Assembly: GCA_934757855.1 (NCBI GenBank)
Contig: CAKVLR010000001.1
Location: 310,001 to 374,000, forward strand
Direction: 5' to 3'
Length of the DNA: 64,000 bases
DNA from: an uncultured Clostridia bacterium
Lineage (GTDB): Bacteria; Bacillota; Clostridia; Christensenellales; UBA1242
Part shown: piece after piece, positions 17,059 through 27,019 of the stretch
How positions within the stretch are numbered: the stretch's first letter is position 1
How the letters are laid out: each line of letters starts with the position of its first letter
Notes under the pieces: generated by a model
Told to the model about the DNA's origin: nothing
Database searches by the model: none
Seen by the model: only the letters and a program-made list of their open reading frames with translations
Made by a program: the position numbers and the translations under genes

Positions 17059-18378
17059 TTATTTTTCGCTTTTCTTTCTTAAATAAATACGAATAGGCGT
17101 TCCCTCAAAATTTTTCGCCCTACGCAAGCAATTCTCCAAATATCTCAAATAACTAAAATGCACCAGTTCTGGATTGTTCACAAACACAGCAAAAGTTGGA
17201 GGACAAACAGCCACTTGCGTAATATAATTGATTTTCAAGCGTTTACCATTGTGCGTTGGAGGCTCCTGCGTACTGAGAGCATCTTGCAAAATTTCATTTA
17301 AAAGTCCAGTCGTAATACGCGTACAAGCATTATTATACACATACTCTACTTTTTCCATAATTTTACCCAATCTAGTACCCGTGAGCGCTGACACATATTC
17401 AACTACAAAATAATCCATAAATTTTAGGCTATTTGCTAATTGTTTTTTGTACAAATTTACAGTGCTACTATCTTTTTCCACCAAGTCCCATTTGTTGTAC
17501 AAGATTACAGAAGGTTTGCCCTGCTCGTGGACATAACCCAAAATGCGGATATCTTGCTCAGTGATTTCACCAGAAGCATCAAGCACATAAATTACAATAT
17601 CAGCCCTACGAATAGCAGTTAAACTACGCATTACGCTGAAACCCTCAATACTCTCGTAATCAATCTTGTTTTTTCTGCGAATACCCGCGGTATCAATCAA
17701 ATTGTATTCTTTGCCATTATATTTAAACGGAATATCCACAGCATCACGAGTAGTACCCGCGATATTACTTACAACCACACGCTCCTCACCTAACAAACGG
17801 TTAGTAATACTACTTTTACCAGCATTCGGTCTACCAACAATAGCGATATTCAATTTTGTATTTTCTTGCAGTGCATCAACTTTACTCTTAAATTTTGCAA
17901 CAATCGCATCAAGTACATCACCTACCCCCACACCATGAGTGCAACTCATACACATAGGGTCACCTAGGCCTAATTCGTAAAATTGCATAAAAGAAATATT
18001 GTCGCTATTTTCTTGCTTATTTACAGCCAAAATTATAGGCTTACCGCTTTTACGCAAAATTTGAGCCACATGTCTATCATTTGCAGTCACCCCATCGCGC
18101 CCATCGGTAATCATCAATACCACATCAGCAACATCAATCGCAAGTTGTGCTTGCATCAAAATATACTCTTGCCATTCATCTTCTTTGCTAGGAGTGATAC
18201 CACCTGTATCTATCAAAGTAAAAGCGCAGCCCGCCCAATCGCAATCAGCGTACAATCTATCACGAGTCACCCCTGGGGTATCCTCAACTATACTAATACG
18301 CTTGCCTGCTACACGATTGAAAAAACTTGATTTTCCTACATTAGGTCGCCCCACAACAGCCACAATAGGCTTTGCCAT
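17059..18378 (-). CDS. der: Ribosome-assembly GTPase Der (EngA)
   Basis: Two tandem G domains are complete. The first has GRPNVGKSSFFN, DTPGVTRDR, DTGG and NKQ. The second has GRPNAGKSSITN, GTTRDAVD, DTAGIRRK and NKWD. A C-terminal KH-like domain follows (PPTHNGKRLKINYITQ). Der acts in 50S assembly. The ATG at 18378 is chosen for its AGAGGTG ribosome site and canonical start MAKPIVAVVGRPNVGK; a longer frame upstream lacks homology. Confidence 0.97.
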   Translation of the reverse strand: MAKPIVAVVGRPNVGKSSFFNRVAGKRISIVEDTPGVTRDRLYADCDWAGCAFTLIDTGGITPSKEDEWQEYILMQAQLAIDVADVVLMITDGRDGVTANDRHVAQILRKSGKPIILAVNKQENSDNISFMQFYELGLGDPMCMSCTHGVGVGDVLDAIVAKFKSKVDALQENTKLNIAIVGRPNAGKSSITNRLLGEERVVVSNIAGTTRDAVDIPFKYNGKEYNLIDTAGIRRKNKIDYESIEGFSVMRSLTAIRRADIVIYVLDASGEITEQDIRILGYVHEQGKPSVILYNKWDLVEKDSSTVNLYKKQLANSLKFMDYFVVEYVSALTGTRLGKIMEKVEYVYNNACTRITTGLLNEILQDALSTQEPPTHNGKRLKINYITQVAVCPPTFAVFVNNPELVHFSYLRYLENCLRRAKNFEGTPIRIYLRKKSEK

Positions 18379-18714
18379 TATTTTCACCTCTAAATCTTTA
18401 TAGTTTAATTTTACCATATTTTGTTATATTTTACAACACTTTTTTGTTTAAATTTACTGCAAAAATTTGAATTTAAAAACGCGATAAATAAGACCAAAAA
18501 TGACCCTGAAACTTGTCCTTTTTCACCCTTAATATAACCCACCTTTATTTATAATTTAAACTTGATTTCCATTATAAAACAACCAGTTCTTTATAAATGA
18601 AATTGATAATTTATAGTACTATGCAAAGTACTATGCAATGATTGCATAGTACTAAAAACGCGATAAAATAAGTATTTTTTACAGAAAAACACGCAAAACT
18701 CACTTTTTATATTT
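18379..18714. other. Intergenic region with palindromic repeat
   Basis: A 336-nt AT-rich gap between der and feoB, with no gene visible. It contains the palindrome at 18615-18653, and the phrase AACGCGATAAA occurs twice (near 18478 and 18657). Confidence 0.6.
18615..18653. repeat. Dispersed palindromic repeat, copy 1
   Basis: A perfect palindrome with 13-nt arms (AGTACTATGCAAT, 18627-18639, and its complement at 18641-18653) around a single G, preceded by a half copy AGTACTATGCAA at 18615. Related copies occur at 21092, 43602 and 53719. Confidence 0.75.
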
Positions 18715-20805
18715 TTAACCAAAATTACATTTATCACACCCTATACATTTTCTTTTATTACCCAAACGAATTAAAAGCCAACAAACAAGTGCAATTACAA
18801 AAATCGAAGCAATCAATAACCAACCAAAATTAATAAAACCAATTTTTGCAATCAAAAAACTTAAATTGTAGCAAATGAAACTAACTAAGTATGCAATACC
18901 AAATTGGGCAATAAAATACAACCAAAATACTTTTTTAGACACAACATTTTTTAGAGAAATTAGCGCGCTTATACAAGGCGAATATAGCAAGCAAAATACT
19001 AGAAATGCCAGACAACCTTCGGGGGTAAAACTTACAATTCCCCCACCCAAAAGGCTTGTCCCGATACTAGCGCCAGCCACCCCATTTAATACAGCAATTC
19101 CCGAGATAATAAGTTCTTTTGCAACCAACCCAAACAACAGCACGCACACCGCGCCCCACCCAAAACCTAGCGGACTAAATACCGGCGCGATTAATAGTGA
19201 AATCGTTTCTAGAATTGAATGTTGCATTTCTGGATTAGTGATATACTCAAGCGTGATTGTAAAATTATTGAAAAACCAAATTATTATCGTACAAGCAAGT
19301 AGTACCGTAAATATTCTAGCGATAAATCTATATGAATTTTGTCCAACTATCGCAAATATTTTACCCCATTTCACATTACGAAAAGGAGTAAATTCCAACA
19401 TTTCATCATTATATTTTGTGGGGTAAAATTTTTGTAGTAACAATGCAATTAATAATGCAATCAAGATACCTAATAAATATAATGAAAAAATTAGCAATAC
19501 GCTTCCACCACTAAAAAAAGCCCCAGCAATAGCGGAATAAACTGGCAATTTAGCACTACACGACATAAACGGTATCAAGATTGCAGTTTTAGTTCGAGCG
19601 CGCTCATTTTGTAAAGTAGTTGTTGTCGGTATTGCAGTAGTACTACAACCAAACCCCATTAATAGTGAAAAAACACTTCTTCCAGATAGCCCAATTTTTG
19701 ACAAAGGCGCTTCCATTAGCCACGCAATTCTACATAAATACCCGCTTTGTTCCAAAATTTCAAGAAACAAAAATAGCAAAATTACTTGTGGCAAAAAGCC
19801 AAAAACGCTACCGACCCCACTTATTATTGCATTATTTACAAAATCTTGTAGCCATATAGGTGCTGAAAGGCTGGTTAACAACAAAATCAAGCCTTTTCCA
19901 CAAAAATTTACCAAAAATACTGCAATTTCGCTTAAAAAGCCACCAAAAACGCCAAAAGTAAGCCAAAATACAATGAACATTATTGCAAAAAATACAGGTA
20001 GTGCGGTAAATTTATTTAAAAAAATTTTATCAACCTTACTACTACCATAGGCTTTTGGTTTAGCACGAACACAGCAAAACATAACCTTTTTTATAAATTC
20101 AGCACGCGAATTATAAAGTAGTTCTAACCCATTTTTTATTGCATAATTTTTTAAAGTAGGTTGAATTTTTAGCGGAACATTACATTTCCAAAAATTATCA
20201 GTATCGCCTTCGATTAGCCTTAACGAATTGTATAAAACATATTTTTCTTCACAGTATTCTTTTACCACATTTTGCGCCAAATTCAAGTCAAAATGCTGTA
20301 AATATGTGATTTTTTGTGATTTTTTTGCGTTTTTTACTATATTTTTAAAGGTTTTTTGCAAATTTTTTGAATTTAGATATGCATTTTCAACCATTATACC
20401 CAAAGAGTTTGCAAGTGATTTACTATCTAGTAAAACACCGCGTTTTTTGCTATCTTCGATAAAATTTAACAAAATAACAACATTAAGTTCTAATTCTAAA
20501 AGTTGCAAAGTCAAATTTAACGACCTTTCCAAATTGTTACAATCAATCACATTTACAAAAATACTGTCTTGATTATCTAAAATTTCACTTATTGACACGC
20601 TTTCCTCGGGCGAAAAAGGCACTAGTCCATAAATCCCTGGTAAATCAGTAATGAGATATTTTTCATTTTCAATAGTTACATTTGCGACCGATTTGTTTAC
20701 AGTAACCCCGTGCCAGTTCCCTGTATGCACATCACTATGGGTTAATTTGTTAAAAATGCTTGATTTGCCCGCATTGGGTAACCCAACTAAATATATTTTT
20801 TTCAT
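18715..20805 (-). CDS. feoB: Ferrous iron transporter FeoB
   Basis: FeoB imports Fe2+ through the membrane. The N-terminal G domain has GLPNAGKSSIFN, TGNWHGVTV, DLPGIYGL and NFIED (G4 variant of NxxD type). The membrane domain carries the two Gate motifs, including FGCSTTAIPTTT and FMSCSAKLPVY. The C-terminus ends in a short Cys cluster (CIGCDKC). The ATG at 20805 overlaps the feoA stop as ATGA, indicating translational coupling. Upstream in-frame residues belong to no domain. Confidence 0.95.
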   Translation of the reverse strand: MKKIYLVGLPNAGKSSIFNKLTHSDVHTGNWHGVTVNKSVANVTIENEKYLITDLPGIYGLVPFSPEESVSISEILDNQDSIFVNVIDCNNLERSLNLTLQLLELELNVVILLNFIEDSKKRGVLLDSKSLANSLGIMVENAYLNSKNLQKTFKNIVKNAKKSQKITYLQHFDLNLAQNVVKEYCEEKYVLYNSLRLIEGDTDNFWKCNVPLKIQPTLKNYAIKNGLELLYNSRAEFIKKVMFCCVRAKPKAYGSSKVDKIFLNKFTALPVFFAIMFIVFWLTFGVFGGFLSEIAVFLVNFCGKGLILLLTSLSAPIWLQDFVNNAIISGVGSVFGFLPQVILLFLFLEILEQSGYLCRIAWLMEAPLSKIGLSGRSVFSLLMGFGCSTTAIPTTTTLQNERARTKTAILIPFMSCSAKLPVYSAIAGAFFSGGSVLLIFSLYLLGILIALLIALLLQKFYPTKYNDEMLEFTPFRNVKWGKIFAIVGQNSYRFIARIFTVLLACTIIIWFFNNFTITLEYITNPEMQHSILETISLLIAPVFSPLGFGWGAVCVLLFGLVAKELIISGIAVLNGVAGASIGTSLLGGGIVSFTPEGCLAFLVFCLLYSPCISALISLKNVVSKKVFWLYFIAQFGIAYLVSFICYNLSFLIAKIGFINFGWLLIASIFVIALVCWLLIRLGNKRKCIGCDKCNFG

Positions 20806-21020
20806 ACGCCTGCCACCACTATGCATTTTGCAATATTCTTATCAATCGAAACCACCACACCACGCACAATGTATGCACTACTTTGCTTAGTCTTTGCGTA
20901 AACTGAAATTATTGTATTTGGTACACACCCCAAATCGAAAATCCTGCGCTTCATTTTTAACGGCGCATTTACTTCTATTATTTTATATTTTGTATTAATT
21001 TTTGCATCGCATAATCTCAT
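20802..21020 (-). CDS. feoA: Ferrous iron transport protein FeoA
   Basis: A 72-residue SH3-like FeoA domain (KYKIIEVNAPLKMKRRIFDLGCVPNTIISV) of normal length, overlapping feoB by 4 nt. FeoA is a small cytoplasmic partner of FeoB. Confidence 0.9.
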   Translation of the reverse strand: MRLCDAKINTKYKIIEVNAPLKMKRRIFDLGCVPNTIISVYAKTKQSSAYIVRGVVVSIDKNIAKCIVVAGV

Positions 21021-21055
21021 ATAATAAATTATGAAATTTGATTAATTTTAAGAAT

Positions 21056-21085
21056 AAAAAAGCCACACTTTGTATAAAAGTGTGA
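21056..21085 (-). terminator. Terminator of nrdR
   Basis: On the minus strand CACACTTT pairs with AAAGTGTG around a 5-nt loop, with flanking G/C pairing and a TTTTTT run. Confidence 0.85.
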
Positions 21086-21091
21086 CAAAAA

Positions 21092-21105
21092 CATTGCATA
21101 GTACT
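21092..21105. repeat. Dispersed palindromic repeat, half copy
   Basis: CATTGCATAGTACT, the reverse complement of the repeat arm found at 18627, placed just past the nrdR terminator. Confidence 0.6.
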
Positions 21106-21126
21106 GTTATTTTTTGCGTTTTTTCG

Positions 21127-21609
21127 CTAATTTTTGATATTTTTTTCAGTGTTTTCAATATCTTTTTTAAAATCATTTAGCAAATCAATAAAGTTGCTAA
21201 CATCTTTAAACTGCCTATAAACCGATGCGAAACGAATATATGCTACCTCATCTACCCGCTTGATTTGCTCCATAACCAACTCGCCGATTTTTTTACTATC
21301 AACCTCTTGCTCCAGGAGATTATATATACCCTTTTCAACATTTGAAACCATTTCCTCGATTTGAGCAAAAGTAACAGGTCGCTTTTCACAAGCCTTAATC
21401 ATACCGCGTCTAATTTTTTCCCTATCAAAAGGTTGCCTACTGCCGTCCGATTTTATCACTAAAACTGGTATCGTTTCATACTCCTCAAATGTGGTAAAAC
21501 GGCGACCGCAATTTGGACATTCCCTACGCCTGCGCACACTTGTTGAATCTTCATTTTCTCTTGAATCAATTACTTTTGTATCTACACAGCCACAAAATTT
21601 ACATTTCAT
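21127..21609 (-). CDS. nrdR: Transcriptional repressor NrdR
   Basis: The N-terminal zinc ribbon (MKCKFCGCVDTKVIDSR, CPNCGRRFTTFE) and the ATP-cone domain (VIKSDGSRQPFDREKIRRGMIKACEKRPV) are intact. Length is 160 residues, as usual. NrdR senses (d)ATP and represses ribonucleotide reductase genes, none of which are in this window. Confidence 0.97.
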   Translation of the reverse strand: MKCKFCGCVDTKVIDSRENEDSTSVRRRRECPNCGRRFTTFEEYETIPVLVIKSDGSRQPFDREKIRRGMIKACEKRPVTFAQIEEMVSNVEKGIYNLLEQEVDSKKIGELVMEQIKRVDEVAYIRFASVYRQFKDVSNFIDLLNDFKKDIENTEKNIKN

Positions 21610-21669
21610 ACTTATACCTCATTTTTACAACCTACCCGCACAAATTTACCACTAAGTCGCCAAATTTTA

Positions 21670-23703
21670 TCACTTAACTGCATTTTTTTCTTTCTTTTTG
21701 AATACTACCAATTTGTTAACTGCTCGTGAACAAGCGATATAAAATAAATTTTGTCCTAGTTCAGTATCAAATAAATTTCCGTCATTTACAACAACCACAG
21801 TGTTAAACTCTAAACCTTTTGACAAACTAACAGGTAATACTTGAATTTGCGCAAAAGCGTTACTCTTTGCATCATCAACAACACAAACTTTGTCAGGGCA
21901 AATTTTTGAAATTTCACTTTCAATTTCTCGTGCAGAATTTACGCTTCCAATTATAATACCTATCGTACCATTTTCTGCAATATCTTTTTCCAACATAGAT
22001 AAAATTTGGCTCGCAATTTGTTTGTTATCACCCGCCAAAATTTCTTCAATAACCGCATTGCCATTATTTAATCTAAACGCATTGTGGCGCGGATTGCCGA
22101 TGATTTTTGAACAATAATCTACAATTTCCTCACTACTTCTGTAAGTATTATCTAGTGTGTATAGTTTTGCTTCGCGATAAACCGCTTTTATATCAATGAT
22201 TTGTTGCAAGTCCGCTATTCCCACTGGATTTGTACGCTGATATTTATCACCAAAAATACTAAAACTAGCACGCGGAAACAACTTCATCAAAAATTCAACA
22301 AATAGTAATGGGTACTCTTGAGCCTCATCAATAACGATGTGTTTTATATCCATTTTTACGACCATATCTTCGAGTTTTTGCTTCAAAAGACACATTAAAA
22401 TCGCATCTTCAACATAAATTATATCAAAATTTGGTTTTTGCCAGCCATTGTGTAAACAAAACTGAGTGTAAATTTCTTCAAGGTCAACGGTCGTATTGAA
22501 GCATTTTACCACTTGTCGCTTAATTAAAATTCGCATATCTTCGTATTTGTCAACTTTTAATTTTTTCGCCACATATTCGCCAATCATATTCAAGCGATTA
22601 AAAATAGGTAAATCACTATATTCCTCGTTCAATTTGTTAAGCAATTTTGGAGGAAAAGGCATATCACGCACTTTGAAACCTTTTTCAGCGTTTATATTAG
22701 AAAAATTTTGCACAAAATCATTTATTTTCTGTTTGACATTGAGATTTAATTTTTCACTTATTGTCTTTCGCTCAATCTCATTTGCAGTCAAATATCTGTC
22801 TAAAAACTGGTCGTTTTCTTCAACTGGTTTTAGCAACTTCAAAAGTCTTGAGCAAAATCTTGCAAGGGTGGCATTTCTAGTATTTTGTTCGCCCAACTCT
22901 GGCAAAACGCCTTGAATGTGCGACATAAACGCCTCATTTAGCGTAAAAATTAACACATTTGCGGACTGTAAATCTTTCAATCTATACAACGCATAAGCAA
23001 TTCTATGCAAGGCAACAGTTGTTTTTCCACTCCCTGCATAACCTTGCACAATTACCAAATCATCGCGCAAATCACGAATTATGTCATCTTGTTCACGCTG
23101 AATTGTTGATGCGATATTATGCAACTGGTCTGTACTGATTTTATTTAAAACTTTTTGCAAATATTCATCAAAAATATCTTTATCCACATCGTAAAAATCA
23201 AGCAATTTCCCATTTTCAATATCATATTGTCGTTTTAGAGTAATATCGCCCGTAATTTTATCTCCATTTGGAGTCTTGTATTGCGCCTTTCCCTTCCCAT
23301 ATTCGTAAAAAAGTTCGCAAATAGGCGCACGCCAGTCATAGACATAGTATTGATTATTTTGCTCCACACTCATTAGACCAATTCTAAAATCATCAATTTC
23401 ATCATTTTCAAAACGAACACGCCCAAAATATGGTCTTGTGCGATTACGCGAAAGTTTTTCTGCTTTTACAATACTATCATTGCTTATATCTACAATATTA
23501 TTAATGCGTTCATTTATACCGACTTGCTCCGCATTGTCAATGTCACCAAATATTTGTGTACCTTGAATATAATATTCACGCAAATCATTCACAAAATCTT
23601 TCGCCTGAGCCACTGAATTTGTCAGTGATTTTATCTGCTCGTTCATAACACTAATTGTATCATTTAGATATTTCTCTTCGCTTTCCCAGTCTTTTTTATT
23701 CAT
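21670..23703 (-). CDS. helD: HelD-like UvrD-family helicase / RNA polymerase recycling factor
   Basis: The 677-residue protein has the HelD layout. A coiled N-terminal arm covers about residues 1-85. Next comes the signature RPYFGRVRFE...YVYDWRAPI, then an SF1 motor with Walker A YAGSGKTT near residue 225 and Walker B HIVIDEAQEYP. A late motif SLSKGLEFNTVVVV and IACSRAVNKLVV complete the motor. HelD proteins of Gram-positives free stalled RNA polymerase. UvrD-like DNA helicase function is the alternative, but the N-terminal signature favours HelD. Confidence 0.85.
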   Translation of the reverse strand: MNKKDWESEEKYLNDTISVMNEQIKSLTNSVAQAKDFVNDLREYYIQGTQIFGDIDNAEQVGINERINNIVDISNDSIVKAEKLSRNRTRPYFGRVRFENDEIDDFRIGLMSVEQNNQYYVYDWRAPICELFYEYGKGKAQYKTPNGDKITGDITLKRQYDIENGKLLDFYDVDKDIFDEYLQKVLNKISTDQLHNIASTIQREQDDIIRDLRDDLVIVQGYAGSGKTTVALHRIAYALYRLKDLQSANVLIFTLNEAFMSHIQGVLPELGEQNTRNATLARFCSRLLKLLKPVEENDQFLDRYLTANEIERKTISEKLNLNVKQKINDFVQNFSNINAEKGFKVRDMPFPPKLLNKLNEEYSDLPIFNRLNMIGEYVAKKLKVDKYEDMRILIKRQVVKCFNTTVDLEEIYTQFCLHNGWQKPNFDIIYVEDAILMCLLKQKLEDMVVKMDIKHIVIDEAQEYPLLFVEFLMKLFPRASFSIFGDKYQRTNPVGIADLQQIIDIKAVYREAKLYTLDNTYRSSEEIVDYCSKIIGNPRHNAFRLNNGNAVIEEILAGDNKQIASQILSMLEKDIAENGTIGIIIGSVNSAREIESEISKICPDKVCVVDDAKSNAFAQIQVLPVSLSKGLEFNTVVVVNDGNLFDTELGQNLFYIACSRAVNKLVVFKKKEKNAVK

Positions 23704-23871
23704 TATGTACTCCCTTTTGTGTTTGAATTATACCAAATACACCCCCAAAAGTCAACAAAATGCTATTCGCAAAATTTTGATTTCACTAGCAAATAATTTT
23801 TTATCGCAAAACTATTAATCAAAATTGACTTTTTAAAATCTTTATGTTAACCTAAATTTAGGTGAATAATT

Positions 23872-24366
23872 ATGATAGTAGAAATAACAAAAAAAGATTT
23901 ACAAAATTACTATGACTCAATCCCAGAAACAATACGCAGTGATATGCAAAAACATATTGCTTATGACCTTGATATGTTTGATAACCCGCTTGTTGATATG
24001 AAATACTTTTTTATATATAATGATAATGATAAATTTGTAGGCGCTGGCATACTCGTTTTTAAAGATTTTAGACAAGAAAAAGAGTTTGAATATGAAAAAA
24101 TGTTATTAAATAAAGAAAAAACCGCACTTATTAAAAATTGTTTCGTTAACAGCAAATATAGAGGCAACGGGTATTTTTCTCAATTAATGCACGCAATGGA
24201 AAACTCTGTCAAAGACAAGGGGTACAAAAATATCACGCTTTCGACAAGGAAAACTAATGTAATGGCACAAAATATTTATAAACATTTGGGTTACGAAAAA
24301 CTAGATACCGAATACAACTACCCCGATACTGGTTTAACCTGCATTTTTAACAAAAAATTGAGTTAA
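23872..24366 (+). CDS. GNAT-family N-acetyltransferase
   Basis: A 164-residue single GNAT domain. The acetyl-CoA loop is visible as NSKYRGNGYFSQLMHAME (R/Q-x-x-G-x-G/A type), followed by ITLSTRKTNVMAQNIYKHLGYEK, the usual last strand and helix. The substrate is unknown. It is monocistronic, with AGGTG upstream, and is convergent with degV. Confidence 0.85.
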   Translation: MIVEITKKDLQNYYDSIPETIRSDMQKHIAYDLDMFDNPLVDMKYFFIYNDNDKFVGAGILVFKDFRQEKEFEYEKMLLNKEKTALIKNCFVNSKYRGNGYFSQLMHAMENSVKDKGYKNITLSTRKTNVMAQNIYKHLGYEKLDTEYNYPDTGLTCIFNKKLS

Positions 24367-24401
24367 TTTTGCAAAATTATCCCTATTATCCATATAATAT
24401 A

Positions 24402-24450
24402 TAAAAAGGCATTGTAAAATTCAATCGTTAAAATTGAAGATACAATGTCT
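24402..24450 (-). terminator. Terminator of the degV gene
   Basis: On the minus strand a long stem pairs GACATTGTA with TACAATGCC and, inside it, TTCAAT with ATTGAA, followed by TTTTTATA. It also lies past the converging GNAT gene. Confidence 0.75.
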
Positions 24451-24456
24451 TTTGAA

Positions 24457-25305
24457 TTATTTTCTGTAATATAAAATACCGATTGTGTTTGGTCCACAGT
24501 GAGTACCAACAGTACACCCCGCTGTTGTTTCCATAATCTCATCAAATTTGTCTTTGATTTGCTCTCGGATTGCATCGGCAATTTCTTGGTCAACTGGTGT
24601 ATGTGTAATAAAGCAACGCTTTTTATCAATGTCAGGGAATGTTTCCAAAATATGCTCGACATATTGAGGCACAACCTTTTCAAACTTGCCCATTAATTTT
24701 TTACCAACTTTCATTTCACCATCTTTCAATACAATGATAGGTTTAATTTGCAACAAATTAGACCCAAAAAGCGCAACACCAGAGCAACGACCACCTTTGT
24801 GAAGGTAGGTTAACTTGTCGATTACGAAACTTGCTTGCACCTTTTCTCTACGGTCTAGCAACTTTTCGTAAATTTCTTGCGCATCTAATCCCTCTTGCAC
24901 CAAATCATATGCATACATCATTTGCAATGCAACACCAGTAGATAGCGACATAGAGTCAACGACAAACACCTTGCCGTTAAAACTTTGCGCACCCGTGCAA
25001 GAATTTTGATAAATTACGCTTAATTTTGATGAAATTGTAAAGTGAATAATTGCATCGTATCCGCCATCACTTTCTAATTGTTGTTTAAAAAACTCCTCTG
25101 CTTCCATAGGGTTGTATGCACTTGTTCTAGGCATAACTGAGGTTTCTTTCAAAAATTTGTAAAATTCCTCTTGCGAAATATCACGGCTATCTATGTATTC
25201 CTTGTCCCCCAAACTAATGTGAACTGGAAGAATAGAAAAATTATATTTTTTGATTAATTCATCGTTTAAATCGCAACTAGAATCTGCTGTAATTTTTATT
25301 TTCAT
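24457..25305 (-). CDS. DegV family fatty-acid-binding protein
   Basis: The start MKIKITADSSCDLNDEL and the phrases PVHISLGDKEY, MPRTSAYNP, VVDSMSLSTGVALQ and GGRCSG are characteristic of DegV/FakB proteins. These bind a fatty acid and present it to the FakA kinase. The ATG at 25305 has AGGTGA upstream; earlier in-frame residues are not part of the family. 282 residues, full length. No fakA is nearby. Confidence 0.92.
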   Translation of the reverse strand: MKIKITADSSCDLNDELIKKYNFSILPVHISLGDKEYIDSRDISQEEFYKFLKETSVMPRTSAYNPMEAEEFFKQQLESDGGYDAIIHFTISSKLSVIYQNSCTGAQSFNGKVFVVDSMSLSTGVALQMMYAYDLVQEGLDAQEIYEKLLDRREKVQASFVIDKLTYLHKGGRCSGVALFGSNLLQIKPIIVLKDGEMKVGKKLMGKFEKVVPQYVEHILETFPDIDKKRCFITHTPVDQEIADAIREQIKDKFDEIMETTAGCTVGTHCGPNTIGILYYRK

Positions 25306-25426
25306 AAATTCACCTGCTTTTATTATACGATTTAATTTTGCCATAAATTCAATAAAAAATCAAATAAAATAAAGCAAAATGCCATTTTTAGCGTTTTGGG
25401 AAAATGTGTTAAAAAATTTTTAATAA

Positions 25427-25497
25427 AAAACACGCTTTTTAGTTACTTTTACCCTTGTAATTGCTTTGTTTGGACAAAATCTAAAAAGTATGTTTTA
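25427..25497 (-). terminator. Candidate terminator of glyS
   Basis: AAAACATACTTTTTAG and CTAAAAAGCGTGTTTT on the minus strand can form a 16-bp stem with two mismatches around a loop of about 40 nt, followed by T-rich sequence. The large loop makes the call uncertain. Confidence 0.4.
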
Positions 25498-25519
25498 TTT
25501 TGAATATTAAATTTATTGT

Positions 25520-26926
25520 CTAGCCGTAAATTTTTTTAGCAAGATATGCACTTAAATCTTCAATTTTAATTCTTTCTTGTTGCATAGTATCACGGTCACG
25601 AACTGTTACACAGTTATCTTCCTCGCTGTCAAAATCGTATGTAATACAGAATGGTGTACCGATTTCATCTTGCCTACGGTAGCGCTTACCGATTGAGCCT
25701 GTTGTGTCGTACTCGCATCTAAATTGTTCGTTAAGTTTATTGTAAAGAGCAAAAGATTTTTCTTCCAACTTTTTGCTCAAAGGCAAAACAGCACATTTGA
25801 TTGGTGCAATTTTCGGATTAAAGCGCATCACTACACGCTCATCATCTTCAGCAAGTTTTTCCACAAAATAAGCACTGCACAAGGTCGCTAAAAACATTCT
25901 ATCCACACCTACGCTAGGCTCAACTACATAAGGAATATAATTTTCATTTGTAAATGGGTCTGTATAAGACAAGTCCTCACCACTGAATTTTTGATGTTGA
26001 TTTAGGTCGTAATCAGTACGATTTGCAATCCCCCACAACTCCCCCCAACCGAATGGGAATTTAAATTCAATATCAGTTGTTGCCTTTGAGTAGAAACACA
26101 ATTCTTCTGGGCTGTGGTCACGGAAGCGCAAGGCATCTTTTTCAATACCAACGCTCACCAAAAAGTCAAAGCAGGCTTGCCTATAATACTTGTGCCAGTC
26201 CATAGCAGAGTCAGGTTGGCAGAAAAACTCCATTTCCATTTGCTCAAACTCACGCATACGGAAAATAAAGTTCCCTGGGGTAATCTCGTTTCTAAATGCT
26301 TTACCTATTTGGCAAATACCCATAGGTAATTTACTACGAGTAGCGCGCATAACATTTTTGAAGTTTACAAATATACCACCCGCGGTTTCTGGTCGTAAGT
26401 AAACTGTATTTGTATTGTCCTCTGTTACCCCAATAAATGTCTTGAACATTAAATTGAATTTTCTAATAGGCGTAAAATCGCATTTACCACAATTTGGACA
26501 AATTATTTTGTTGTCAGCGATAAAGTTTTGCATTTCTTCATCACTCATCGCCTCTACACTGCCGATTTCGTGCTTGTTGCCTTTCTTTTCTTCATTAAAA
26601 AGCCATTCCTCAATTAATTTATCAGCACGGTGGCGAGTCTTACACTGCTTACAATCTAACAATGGGTCACTAAAGCCATCTAAGTGTCCACTTGCCTTCC
26701 ACACGCTAGGGTTCATAATAATTGCACTATCAATACCCACATTGTTTGGTTCTTGTTGCACAAATCTACGCCACCACGCATTTTTGAGGTTATTTTTCAA
26801 CTCAACACCCAATGGACCATAGTCCCAAGAATTGCTCAAACCTCCATAAATTTCACTGCCCGCAAAAATAAAACCACGATTTTTGCAAAGCGCTACTAGT
26901 TCTACCATATTTAAGTCGTCTTTCAT
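25520..26926 (-). CDS. glyS: Glycyl-tRNA synthetase (single-chain type)
   Basis: A 468-residue class II synthetase of the alpha2, eukaryote-like type. Motif 1 region GGLSNSWDYGPLGVELK, an insertion zinc-site region (CKQCKTRH, CPNCGKC), motif 2 FRNEITPGNFIFRMREFEQMEMEFF, motif 3 near GVDRMFLA, and an anticodon-binding domain at the C-terminus. GGAG precedes the ATG at 7 nt. No T-box leader is apparent in the 93 nt upstream. Confidence 0.95.
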   Translation of the reverse strand: MKDDLNMVELVALCKNRGFIFAGSEIYGGLSNSWDYGPLGVELKNNLKNAWWRRFVQQEPNNVGIDSAIIMNPSVWKASGHLDGFSDPLLDCKQCKTRHRADKLIEEWLFNEEKKGNKHEIGSVEAMSDEEMQNFIADNKIICPNCGKCDFTPIRKFNLMFKTFIGVTEDNTNTVYLRPETAGGIFVNFKNVMRATRSKLPMGICQIGKAFRNEITPGNFIFRMREFEQMEMEFFCQPDSAMDWHKYYRQACFDFLVSVGIEKDALRFRDHSPEELCFYSKATTDIEFKFPFGWGELWGIANRTDYDLNQHQKFSGEDLSYTDPFTNENYIPYVVEPSVGVDRMFLATLCSAYFVEKLAEDDERVVMRFNPKIAPIKCAVLPLSKKLEEKSFALYNKLNEQFRCEYDTTGSIGKRYRRQDEIGTPFCITYDFDSEEDNCVTVRDRDTMQQERIKIEDLSAYLAKKIYG

Positions 26927-27019
26927 CTAAATACTCCAAAATTTGTATTATAATATATGTATTATATAATATATTTGCCTATAAATCAAGTCAAATGGTG
27001 AAATTACCAAAATCAATAA

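Noticed and set aside
24363..24683. 106-codon minus-strand frame
   Set aside because: Overlaps the degV 3' end in another frame and runs through its terminator.
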